Assembly (NCBI RefSeq): GCF_905220565.1
Contig: NC_059406.1
Coordinates: forward strand, 12,596,001 to 12,660,000
Direction of reading: 5' to 3'
Length of the DNA: 64,000 bases
From: Melitaea cinxia
Taxonomy: Eukaryota; Arthropoda; Insecta; Lepidoptera; Nymphalidae
Shown: one piece after another, positions 33,106-45,700 of the stretch
Layout of the letters: every line of letters begins with the position of its first letter
Numbering within the stretch: the stretch's first letter is position 1
Position numbers and translations under genes: made by a program
The notes under the pieces: generated by a model
Seen by the model: the letters and a program-made list of their open reading frames with translations, nothing else
The model's database searches: none
Told to the model about the DNA's origin: nothing

Positions 33106-36100
33106 CAAGACCGTTTCATTTATGTGCCTCTTAACTACGTGGCAAGTTTGTGCAAACGTGTAAAGATGGCTACCGCTATAGATAATAAAGTGTTCCGTAA
33201 ACTAAAACTTAATTAGTTTTATTGCTAATAAGAGAGATATGATGATAGTTCAGATATGTTTGAACCGTTCTAGATATTATAATTTTGGTCCGAATTGTCG
33301 TGTGTTGTTCATTAGTTGTTTAAATATCTAAACAATATTCTTGGACATAGATCACTAGATATAAGAATATATAGAACGTATAATCACAAAGTAACGACGA
33401 AGAACATATAATCACTAAGTAGAGATTGAGAAAAACATTCATATATTTAAGTGTCTTTTATATAAAAGATATAAAATATCTGTTATTTAAAATAAACATT
33501 ACAAAATTGTTAAAAATTTTAGATTGTAACTATTTCGACAACGAAAATTGTTTTTGAAGTAGACAGCTCATTATTAAAAGCTATTACTTAACTACATAAA
33601 CTTCTCACAAAACGTTTGTCGAACATCTTAAAACGAACATAAATAAAGAATAATTTATCGTAGAAATTGCTTATTAGTAAAAGTAATAATAGAAAATATT
33701 GGTAACGGTAAAGATTCTTACACTAACCGTTCAATATACAAACATTAAACTACGTTATATTTACAGATTGCGTTTAAAATTAAATAATTAAAAATATGAA
33801 ATAATACCGTTCGAATAAAACGAGGCAAGTCGTGTCATGGAAGCGTTACTACAATGCAACATTATGAATATCTTCATATTGATATTTAATAATTTCTTTA
33901 TGAAAAATTGGAAATTATCAAATTTACGACATGAAAGTAAAATGATTTCGATAACTTTAAACTATATAAGCGTTTTAACTGCTTAGTTTTTAGTGCTTAG
34001 TTTTTATTTTATTTTATACAGATGTAGTCCCGCATATTATTGCTTTACGCTGCATTTTTTCATTTTTGTCATTAAAGAAATCTATAACTCAAAATATTTT
34101 TATCATTCACTGCAAGCTAATCAAATGATAGAAGAGGACTAGTATTTAGTACATGATACTACTAACTGAGGAATGAATGCAACAATTTTTTTTTTGGTAT
34201 CGTGAAACTGTCAAATATTAAAAGCTCGTAATGAAAATTAGTATTTTAATACTGTATTGCATGTGTACGACTAATTTGCTACAACCATATATTTTAATTT
34301 TATTGAACTAAGAAACGCTACCTAACTTTAAATCACGAAGTTTTGACATTAGTTTCATAAAATTAACAAAATGTAAAAATAAATAAATGATATATTTAAT
34401 GAAAATGTAATAAACAAGTGCAAGTAGGTACATAACGAAATTTGTTTAGCAAATGGATACAAACAAGTCAACTGTTTTAATAGAAATTATTTTTTATTTT
34501 TTTAATAATTTCTTTATATTTTTTTTTTAATAAAAATTAGATTATGCAATACTTCTTGGTATCACTGACATAGAATATGCTGACGTGACATCGTCCAGTA
34601 GGTATTCCAACTCACCTATATACTTGGCTGAGCTAGGTCACGATCGGAACGGCTAAGAAGTTAATATCGATGCATGATAGATGTCTCCTGATTTCAAAAA
34701 CACCACCCCCCCCGAGCCCTAATTTTGAAGTCATAGCCCGTACGTGTGAGTAACTGACTGTACGTTCCCTTTTCTACAATAATAAAAACTAGTAAAATAA
34801 AAGCTGATATTATTTTTAAACGATCACTATATTTTTTTTTAGATTCAAAAAAATGAACACATAGATATTTAATGCGTGAAATACAGTAAATAATAACTAT
34901 TATTTTTATATAAATTGATTCTTCTTAATGTTGCATTGAGTTGTCGCCAGATATATAATTATCCTAGCAGTGTAAAATTTAGGCATTACTTCGAATAGGC
35001 AAAATGCGGCAATTTAATAAAGTCTTTTAAATAATATATATATATATATGTTCCCCTACATCGTTGTATACCAGAACCATGCTATGAACGGAAAGATACC
35101 GGCTTATTAAAAGTAATATGAATTAATGCCTTCTTAGTGGAACCAGTTAGGTTCTATCGTTTTAGGGTACTGTGATCGAACCATGCGTTAATTGTGTGTA
35201 TGGATGTATGAGAATTATATTCATAGAAGAGTTCTAGAAATAGGGAAAGAACGTTACGTACGTCTACTGGCTTAAAAATAAAATGAAAGGATATATAATA
35301 TTGAGTTAGAAAATATATTTGGAACACGGATAATAAACCTTTGTATGTTACAAAGCTTCAAGAGCCTAATCAAAGGTTTACTCGGTGGCATCAAAAGTTG
35401 CACGGTTACGATTTTGCTATCAAATAAATTATATGTAAAGACTTCAAGAATTTATAGTAGAATGTACGGGTAAATTATCAATGTAATTATTCGTTTGGGG
35501 TGAATCGAAAAAAAAATCTAAACAATACTTTAGTAATTTCAATAACAATCAATTTTTCTCTAATCAATAAAATTAAGAAAAGAATTCCTGTAAGAAAATA
35601 ATAAATACATGTCTTCCGAAAGACAAGAAAAAATAGTTTTGATTTAAATAAAAAAAAAAAATCTAAAATAAATAGAGATAATTCATGGCATGTTCGTAGC
35701 ACAGTAATGGTATAATGGTTGGAACTACTTAATGAGGGTCTAGAACGAAGCGTGATTTTGAGGATGATCACTTCTTGTTTGTAATAAAAAACATGTTAAT
35801 CTCTAAAAACCCTTAAGGTCACGCGTCGTAGGAAACCATCGCATTTTAAAATTGTCATTTCATCATTCAATATTAATTACCCTTACAAATCTAGAAATGT
35901 GTTTTTAAATACCAGATCTAATATTTTAAAAACTGAGACATTAAAAATTACGGACACATTAATAATTAAATTAAAACGGGCGAAATATGTCCCTAAGGGA
36001 TCACGTATTGCATTGTTTGTCTTTGTACCATAAGGGTTTAAATTATATCTGGAACACCAGTATATGGACGATATGCCAAACTTTTCCTGTGTAAAATCGA

Positions 36101-36622
36101 ATATTTTATCAAAATGTGAATAATTCATACATGTGCGTTAAGCCATATTATATTATTCATTCGACAAAACTTTAAACCGATAACAAAATTATCATATCAA
36201 TTGCCGTAATTATATAAAAACATAAAGAAAACCGCGCATACATTGAGTATTTAGGACAGTCTTGCTTGTCTGAACTTTTGTCGAAATATCTAGAGATTTC
36301 CAGAAACAGTATTAAAATACACTGTCCGAAAAAAATGCTAGAATTTTAGGCATTTTCAACTGCTAAACAATCCTGAAATGTGCGCATATACTTTTAGATC
36401 AAACCCAACTTATGTTACAGTCGAAATCTAATCTGTGCAGTAAACGCTAAATTAAAATGAGTGCAACAATATATAAATTTTACGAACCAAATCTCCATTT
36501 ATGGAGATAACCGTGTGATCCCATTATCGAAGCGTTCCAAGATTAGTCTTAGGTGACCTTAGAAGATGGTATGTAAGTAGAGCTTTGTAGTAGGACGGCA
36601 CATGTGTTCCCGTTTTTTTGGA

Positions 36623-36794
36623 TTATAGCAGTCCCCTGTCCAACTCTTTCCGGAGCATTCTGGTTAGTTTGATGACGTCATCGTCTATTTGCCCCGCAAA
36701 CAAGGAATCGAGGAGTTCGCCTCTAGATGCCAGCGCGAACACTCCAGCCAGTCTTGAAACCGACTTGTCTGATAGATGACGCTCGACGACGGCC
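36623..36794 (-). CDS. TNFAIP8-like last exon
   Basis: Acceptor ATCTCCAG (minus strand) before 36794; stop TAA at 36625-36623. The first base completes a Lys codon, then AVVERHLSDKSVSRL to LRKELDRGLL. It forms the last helices of the TIPE homology fold. Confidence 0.93.
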
Positions 36795-39700
36795 CTGGAG
36801 ATGGAACGATTAATTTGATTATTAAGCTAATACTGCACGATGGCTGATTTTGCATCCAGTATGTCGTTTTTAAAGATTCAGATCCAGAGAAAAAACTAAT
36901 AATAATGTATTAATTATATTAATATACTAGTACTATTAAACTGTTAGTAGGGGTCAAACTTATTAAGATTGAAATATTGGTCGTAACTACTTTAGTAAGT
37001 TATTTGGTTGATTCTACGCTGTATACTGCTTACAACAGATAAATATACCCACTTGAGCGATTGATGGGACTCCCGTAGAGCGTCTTGAAGGAATCCTCGA
37101 TCGTAGGAGAAGTCGACCTCGCAGAATGACACAACAGCCATCAATACCGTCTGTGTGAACATATTGCGATTGGGTAAATAATAACATATTCCTAACGTTT
37201 TTAAGTATTTACTTTTTTATTCAAAGATCGAAAAAATGACTGGATAACTCCGCCTTTCATTAAGTGTTTAGTGCCACCCTTGGAGATCTACAACATTAAA
37301 AATATTGAAGGTGTGTTACCGGGCCTTATGAAGAGATATTTATCTGTACATACAGGGACAACGTTACGCTTTTTAAAATAGAATAAAATCTGCAATAGCT
37401 ATTTTTAAAGTATGCAAATTTTAAAATTCTAAATAAATCATATTTAAAAGTATAGTACATTCGAAGTATCAAACATGGAGTATCTGAGTATATAATATGA
37501 ACATTTGACTTGATCACTATGTGACAACATTTTGTTAAATAATAATTTTTAAAAACAATGTGAGAATCAGAATCAGAACTCACGTGAAATTTCGAACGGA
37601 AGGCGGCCAGAGCGCGCTCGTCCGCAGCGGACAACTGCCCGTGCCGCCGCAACACGCCCAGCTTCACGGCCGCCTTGATGACGTGCTTCACCAGTTTTTC
37701 TGCCTCGCGCTTCTCCACGCGTTCACGCAGCACCGTTAGGAACTGAAACCAAAATAAATAATTGTTTGTTCTCAAAAAAAAAAAAAAAAGATTTCACATT
37801 CACATTCACATTACATAGACAAGTATATTATAATATGGGTTATTAGGGTCAACTCAAAAACGACTCGTAGAATTTCGCTCAATTACAATGGGACCACATA
37901 ACAAGCACCAACTTTTAAAGAATCATCAAAATCGGTGCATCCAGTAAAAAGTCATGAAGTAGCACACATACAAAAAAATACAGTCGAGAAATAAAATAAT
38001 AAAAAAACAAATTGAGAACCTCCGACCTTTTTTTTGAAGTCGATTAAAAGTTACTTAATTCAAGCTGGCTTCAAAATCACCTTAGAAAATTTAATTTACA
38101 AATTAAAATTATCTTTTTATTTTTAATTAAATAATTGATTAAACTAATTAGTAAAATAACAGTTCTTGGTCAAATACCTGACAAACGCTACTAAGAATCA
38201 TGAGATTCTGAAATTGTACATTATATTTGATTATATAACTTAGAATATATTTCGTGTGATTTTATGATAATAAAAATTATAAGCTTTATTATGATTAAAT
38301 CATGGCTTATTTTTTCATTTACTCAATCTAATTCAAATTGTACGAAAATAAATTATCATAAAAAATATCAATTACCTAAATGGGTCACGAATATCGTAAC
38401 AAGGGACGTACGTTAACATCTGGAATTTGCGTTATATAAAGGTCAAACATTTAAATTACACTTATTTACGAGTGCTTTACAAACTTTCCTGCCCATCTGG
38501 ACCTTCGGATTGGTCCTAGTTTACATGACTTTAGTACCTATTGAGGTTTGGCGCAGCAGGAAATATCAACGTCAAACAAAGTCTAAAGTAACTTGACTGG
38601 AGAAAGTACCTTAATTAAATAAAGAAACATACACACATATTACAGTCACAGCTGAATAAAAATGATTTCAAGGATTCTTGTGTTCCTATGTTAAGTAAGG
38701 TAGCCAGAGCTCACGGGGAACGTTGGGATTAGGGTCGGCAACGCTTCTCGCGATGCAGGCGTTCATAATTTACGGTTTCCGCTTACCATCAGACCGTAAG
38801 CTAGTTTTACCTTTGCGGTATAAAAAAAATGTGTGGCTCAAATTTGAAGTACGAAATTTTACTGAATATACATTAGCTCCGCTGTTCAAGTTACTTACTT
38901 TCTCAATATATTGGATCTCTAAGGTATTTTTTTTAATAAAATTTTTGCTAAGAGCATCCAAATAAACAAACATTTAACTTTATACATACAAATTTATTAA
39001 GTATCTTCTCCTATCACAATATACTTTTTTTAAATGTCACGATAAATTGAATAATGAAGCAGATGTTTTGTCACGTTGCGCTAAGCGTGATCAACGTGCT
39101 TCAACGACTTACAAAAGTCGGGGACAAAAACATCCTGCCTCGGTGATTACTTATTTAAAATTCTAATTGTTTTTTGTTGTGTTTTGATACCTTTATTGTT
39201 GTAATTATTTTTTTTTTAGTTAATTTGGAGTTCATTATGTGTAGGTTATTAGAAATAATATTTTTGTATAAAATAATGTAATTTAATCATTATTAAAACT
39301 ACTACGACGGATATTTTATTCATTTGTGACTAATTAATTTTCCCATCATAAGTCACCAGAGTATTTAAAGACTTAATTTGTTTTTATTTGAATCTTTACT
39401 GATATTATAAAGCTAGAGAGTATGTTTGTTTGCTTGAACGCACTAATCTCAGGAACTACTGGTCCGATTTGAAAAATTCTTTCAGTTTTAGATAGTCCAT
39501 TTACCGAGGAAGGCTATAGGCTATATATCGTCACGCTAAGACCAATGGGAGTGGATCGGGATATCGGTGGATAGATCGAGGTTTTATTTCCTTTTGAGAG
39601 CTTCCGCTGCGTGCACTGCTGGCACAATTGTTTCTATTCCACGCAGATGAAGTCACGGGTAGAAGCTAGTTCATTATAAAAATATAGGATTAGCCCGCAG

Positions 39701-42700
39701 GCGCAATTTGCAGTGACTGCATTCTGCTCCGGGGTTGTGGTTTCGGTACTTGCTTAGAACAATGGTGTATTATATAACACATATATATAATTTTTTTTCT
39801 TTATTAGAAAAATATCAGAATAAACGATTTTATAACACAAACATATTTATTATTACTTATTATTGAAACATATTTCAATCTATCCTTTTAGGTTACATAA
39901 TAAGTGTCTCACGCCGAGTTGCACGAAAAGAAATTAAAATGTAAGTAGTGATTAAATTAATTTATTCGCAAGAATTGTATGAAATTATTGTGATTAAATT
40001 AGTTTAATCTCTACTTAAATTTTAATTTTGTTTCGTGCAACTCGGCGTTAGTCTCTCTGATTTCGTCCTGCCTGAGTTAACATACGGAGCCGAGACTTAG
40101 ACACTGACAAAGGGACTGGTCCATAAGTTTAAAGTCGCTCAACGTGCAATGGAACGTGCATTTGTCTCAAAAATAGGATTAGAAATGAGACATGATATCA
40201 TATAATAGAACTTAACGAAAGTAATCGACATAGCCCACAGAATTAGCAAGTTGAAGTGACAGTGGCCTGGTCATCGATGTGACACGATTGCGGAAAATCG
40301 GGATGTCTGGCGTGAACTTGAGGAGACCTAGGTCCAGCAGTGGACTTTAATAGGCTGAACTGACTTACTAACTGACTGACTGACTACTTTTATCCTCCCA
40401 GCCCCTTTTCTTCCCCCATAGAAGAAGTATACTAACAAAGTTACAATTCTAGTAAGCTATCAATTATTATCATATACAATTATACAGTCTAGACAGTACC
40501 TGGTCGAGAAGCTTGGAGGCGTGTTCGTCTAGCACGAGGGAGCGAGCGCTGGCAGCGCCGCCAACACGCGACAGGAATTTCTTCTGCGCGCGAAGCGAGA
40601 TATCGCGGGCGCACCACGCGCCGCCCTCCATCGCTGGAAATAAGTAACGATAACGTTAACACATAGCTTCAAAAAACGTTGGAAATTCTCAATTCGATTG
40701 TTTTATTTTCTATTGTTACCTCATAATATTTTACAGTGTACCGATTAAGATGATCCTTTTTGTTCGAAAGCAGGTGCTTGTCGTACAGTATCGTTTAATT
40801 TGATTTATTTCTGATGAATAGTTTTGAGTTTTTCCTATAGAGATAGTATACATGTGATGTATTTATATCCTCCTAACCACCAGGGAGCGTCGTGATGGAT
40901 TTTGCTCTTTCTATTTTATAAGAGTAGGCTTTTGTTTAGTAACATTGACAGGCTATTAGAGTGCCTACTAAACTGTTTGTTTACAAAAACAACATATCGA
41001 ACAATTTAGAGGCTTTCTAAACTTCTACGTAAAGATTAGAAAATAAGAAAATGAATGTGTAAAAAATTATAAAAGAAAATTTAGTTAAAATTATAAAAGC
41101 GTGGGGTGCTTGATATAAATTATTCTACTAATATAATTATTCTACTTGCAACTATCTATGTGCGGAGAGTTATAAAAACATAGTAAAAAGTTATGAAAAT
41201 ATAGTAAAATGTACTCCACGTTTTTTACTCTGAATTGAATTATTCTCTTAATAACTTAAATTTTATTATAATTTTATTTTGAAGTAATTAATTATGATTG
41301 ATTGTTCGATCTTCTACTATTATAATATAAACCCTTTGTAATTAAAAATTATTTTCAACTTTTTAGTTCGATTAGCTTAAAAGCGTATTTCTTTAGTTTT
41401 TTAAACTAATAATTTATTTAATATGTATAGATATCTCAAGTAATGTTAGAAAAAAAATATTTTTATAGCATAACTAGCTAGCCTGGCGAAGTTCGTACTT
41501 ATTTGTATCGTTTAAAAAGTTTAGTTCGCGTTCCATCGCGGACAAACAACGTAACGCGTAATTTATATACATATATTAAGATTATTTACGATGAACGATA
41601 TTTAATAATTTACCGTCATACTTAACAAATTAAGCTTATAAGAACTTTTATTTTCATCTATAAAATATCCATTAGTATGTTTAATAATCAAACCAACTTT
41701 AGACTAGTTTATCAAACAATAAATTGTACATCGAAACAAAAATATTAGGCACAGAGAAGAAGAACGTAATGTTGAAAAGAACAGACAGAAGAACATAAAA
41801 ATGTTTTCCTGTTACCATGGTTACTGTTAATCCAAAACGTCGGGCATTTAAAAAACCTAATAAATCGTGATAAAGTCTGAAAAAGTTGTTTCATTATAAT
41901 AATAAAGTATCATAATGTACAAAGATTTATACTGTTAGGATATATTAAATGTACTCTATTGTAACTAGCTGAGAAATGTCAGCAGAGCCTCGCACATTTT
42001 CTATTAAGGAAAGGGATTTAAGAGTAATCCGTGATTCCGTTCCACTGCATGACTATTGGCCAGTACAATGCCTCAAAATTTTCTACGAAACGTGGAAATT
42101 TTCTAATGAAATATTCCTTAAACACAACACAAGGTGAATTTTTAAACAGAATTTTATAACATTAAGTTAACTATGATTGTTCAGTCAGCGTGGATAAATA
42201 CATTAACACACATAAAAGATTTTATCATCTTTCATCAAAGATTTTGACATCTTTTGACAACTTTTTAAAATATGTGCGTTTCCTACTTGTATAATTTCGA
42301 TACGTTTTCATTTTATAATTTATATAAAACCAACAATGAGTCGATATAATATTAATCTATACAAATAAATAAAATTGGATTGTCTGTTTGTAATATTAAA
42401 AGAACCGATTTGTACTAAATGCGTATGGATTTATACACGGTACATATACCAAAATAACATTTTTTACAATTTTTGTCTGTTTGTATGTCTGTCTGTCTGT
42501 TTGTTTGTTCCGGTTGTTAATACAGTGATTTTCTTAGTCAACGCTTAAACCTGAAATTCCTTATAAGAATAAAAAAGTAGTAATTACCAAATTTAACCCC
42601 GTGACTGAAAAGGTAATTTTTTTTGACTTTTACGTCTAACAATGAAATTCGTTTGGCACAAAAAGAATAAAATATAGAATATAAAAATATATATACACAA

Positions 42701-45700
42701 AATCCTACTCTATAACATATTTTATACGATTAGGAAATAAGGTATTTTAATTATATATGGAAATATTAGCAATTTATTTTATGAAATAAAAAATATGAAA
42801 GCGATCTTTTTGCGTATTTTGTATGCAATCACGTTTCTAAATAGTATTTTTAATTAAATTACTAAACTTATATCGTATTAATAGCTGGCAAATACCGAAA
42901 AAGACATAGAAATAGTTGGATTTTTTTTTGTAGTAAGCGCCTTAAATTTCGTAAAATGCAGGTATGCACTTATGAAAATGACGCACATTGATTGACCCCA
43001 ATTATTTATTAGCCTTATAAAACCTTGGTGTTAATTAATTATTATTTTAATATTCATTCTGTTTTTTATCTTTTGTTCTATTTTATGACTGTACGATACA
43101 CAAATTTCAGAATATCTCTAGGTGATTTTAAGCTAAGACCCACGTACTCCTATGCCTCTAGAATCGCAACATTGGCATATGGCATTGGTGGTCGGGATTA
43201 AGAATCGGTTTAATTTTTTGATTGCTCACGCATAACTATGTATCGCATGCGATGACTTTTTTCCCTGACGACTTCTTTCTTAGATATTGTGTTTTTTTTT
43301 TAAATCAACAATATTTATGAAAAAAATATTTACTAAAATACTAATAATTTTGTTTTCTTTTATTGCGTATATTATTACTTGTATCTTAGCTATGTAATTA
43401 TCTTATTCATAAATAATCAATGTACTCGACCATACCTTGATCAGACTAATATAAAATGTATTTAGCCGGTTATTTATACTAAGAATAAGGTTAATAACCC
43501 TCGCCAGACTCGGGCGATGTTATAATGCGATTTTAATTTGCATATGATAAATTTATTTATTCCCGGACAGAAAAGGTCAACGGCATCTTTCGATTCAGGT
43601 AAGAAGATTACGAAAGTCAAAAGGGTACAACAAACCCTTTAGATTAACTCATTTACACTTTTATAGGGTACCTGACTTATTCAGAGCATATGATCTCATG
43701 TTCTTGTAATATGATACCTAGACTTTGGTACGATTCCCTGAAGTTTATGCTTTTGTAGCTAGAGTGAAACGTAAAAAATGAACTAGTGTCACACTCGTTT
43801 GTGATTTTAGTAGTCCTTATTTTAGAGAGGTGAATGAACCTTTGATAAATTGTTATAAAATAGATGAACAACGCGGTTTTACCCTCGATTACGACATGAG
43901 TGACTCTTTCGTCTACTAATTACCGAGATTAACAACGCAATAATATACTTTTTTATAAACTGCCGGATAGATTTTAATGTTGAGGATAGATTTCGATGTT
44001 CAAGAAACAAACAATAAAACCCACACTTGTCCTATATTAGTATACGTACTATAGATTTACATGAGCTTTATATGAACATTTTAAAACATAGATAATAAAT
44101 ATAATATGTAATTAGTAGTAATTTAACGCTTTCCATCAATATCCTTTAATATGTCGAGTATTTTATATATTGATTTGTTTCCAGTTGTAGACGACAAAAA
44201 CTACATGCACAGCACACATCGGTATTATAATATCAATAGTGACTTAGGACTTGCACACACTGACGGCAGTGACAGACTTTTTTTTTCAATTAGTAAAAAT
44301 ATAAATAATGTAACATGTGTCATGTGTCCTCCGTTTTTTATAACTTTAGAACTGGCTTATGATATCAACTAATAATTAAGCGCACCAGCATATTAACAAC
44401 AACGCTAAAATTATTCCAAAAGCAACCATTAAAACAAGCTACATTAGAGCTAACGTTTGGTCGGTATGCTTTGGCGTACCTAATGACGTATAATATGATG
44501 AAAATATCTACGCGGGTGTTCCTTTATCCCACCGTACCGCAGTAGACCTTAAGCATACCTTGATGTCTTAAGATGAACCTCAATATCCTTAGATTAAAGC
44601 ATAACGATGTTATTACTTTGTCAATAAAATTTCAATTTTTGAAGTAAAACTTCTTTACTCACGTTTGACTTGGAGAGTAGTGAATGCGTGACGAAAGCGT
44701 TATGAAAAGTGTGATCGGGCGAGGCGAACGGTAGTTGAGAGGAAGTTACAAGTTAGTGAAGACAGAAAGAGAGAAACTTACGTTTTGTAAGTTTTACTTG
44801 AGTCGTGTGGTCTAAAGCACACTCTTTTTTTTATATAATTTTCTCAAGTATGTCTATTTATAACTACAGTTTGAGACTCAGTGCCCGTAAAGCTGCTGAC
44901 GTAGTGAAAAATGTACACAGGTAACCTAAAGCCCTTGTTTGATACTGAAGAATGTCGAGCCCTTCTGAATAACTGCTGAGCTAATCGTACGATTAAGTAT
45001 TACACATATTCGTTCCTACAATGGATATTTTCGAAATTTAATTTGTTTTACGTTGCCGTGCTTTCTTGGCCCTAAGACATGACGATTTTTTTAATCAAAT
45101 AAAGAGAAGGGAAACTTAATCTATTCCTTTAGGCACTACAATCTAATATTGAAAATATTTTGTGAGTAATATAATACAATTAGTTAAATCTTTTCAGGTT
45201 TAGTAAAGTTTTATTGAATAAGGAAAGTCTCGCGATATAATCTCATCTAATTAGATTTTAATAATATTGTACAGCCGGAGGATATGATAAAGCTTTTTTT
45301 ATATAACTAAGTCGGCAAACAAGCGTACGACTCACCTGTTAGTAAGCGATTACCGTAGCTAACAGACGCCTGCAACACTACAAGCATCGAAAACGCGTTG
45401 CCTACCCTATCCCAGGAGCTCTGGTCACCTTACTCATCAACAAGAATACAGTACTGCTTGAAAACAGTACTATTTAACTGTGGTGTTCTGTAAGGTCGAG
45501 GTACTACCCCAGTCGGGCTGCTCCATATTTTGAGTTAATTTTATTTAAAAAGGTTAAGACTTTTGGCTAAAAACACTAGAAATAATTGTGTTTACAGACA
45601 AACGAAAAAAACCGACTTCAATTACATCGACAAGAATACAACGTAGATCGACGAAAAAATAGTCAAGTAACTACGCGTTATCAAAGATTACTCAAAAAGT

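Larger units (their letters stand above)
26011..36622. other. Intergenic region between convergent Syt4 and TNFAIP8-like genes
   Basis: 10.6 kb including both 3' UTRs, whose ends cannot be placed. 26240-30130 is very AT-rich with short homopolymer runs and no supported feature except the inverted pair at 29742-29847. 30140-31160 is a mosaic of repeat fragments. A Helitron-like element sits at 31914-32221. 32222-36600 holds only a short tandem repeat (33063-33105), a TA run near 35037 and AT-rich DNA. No gene was found. Confidence 0.75.
37743..40499 (-). other. TNFAIP8-like intron
   Basis: 2.8 kb holding an AACCGACTTC-type fragment (about 37836-38045), a repeat-'A' copy (38700-38832), a Helitron-like element (39393-39669), a 138-bp inverted-repeat element (39911-40048) and an RTE LINE fragment (40068-40385). 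No additional gene. Confidence 0.75.

Noticed and set aside
37047..37053. Alternative donor GTATAT at the end of the third TNFAIP8-like exon
   Set aside because: Using it shifts the next exon into RRRAS..., out of the family frame. The GTGGGT donor keeps AVVERH.
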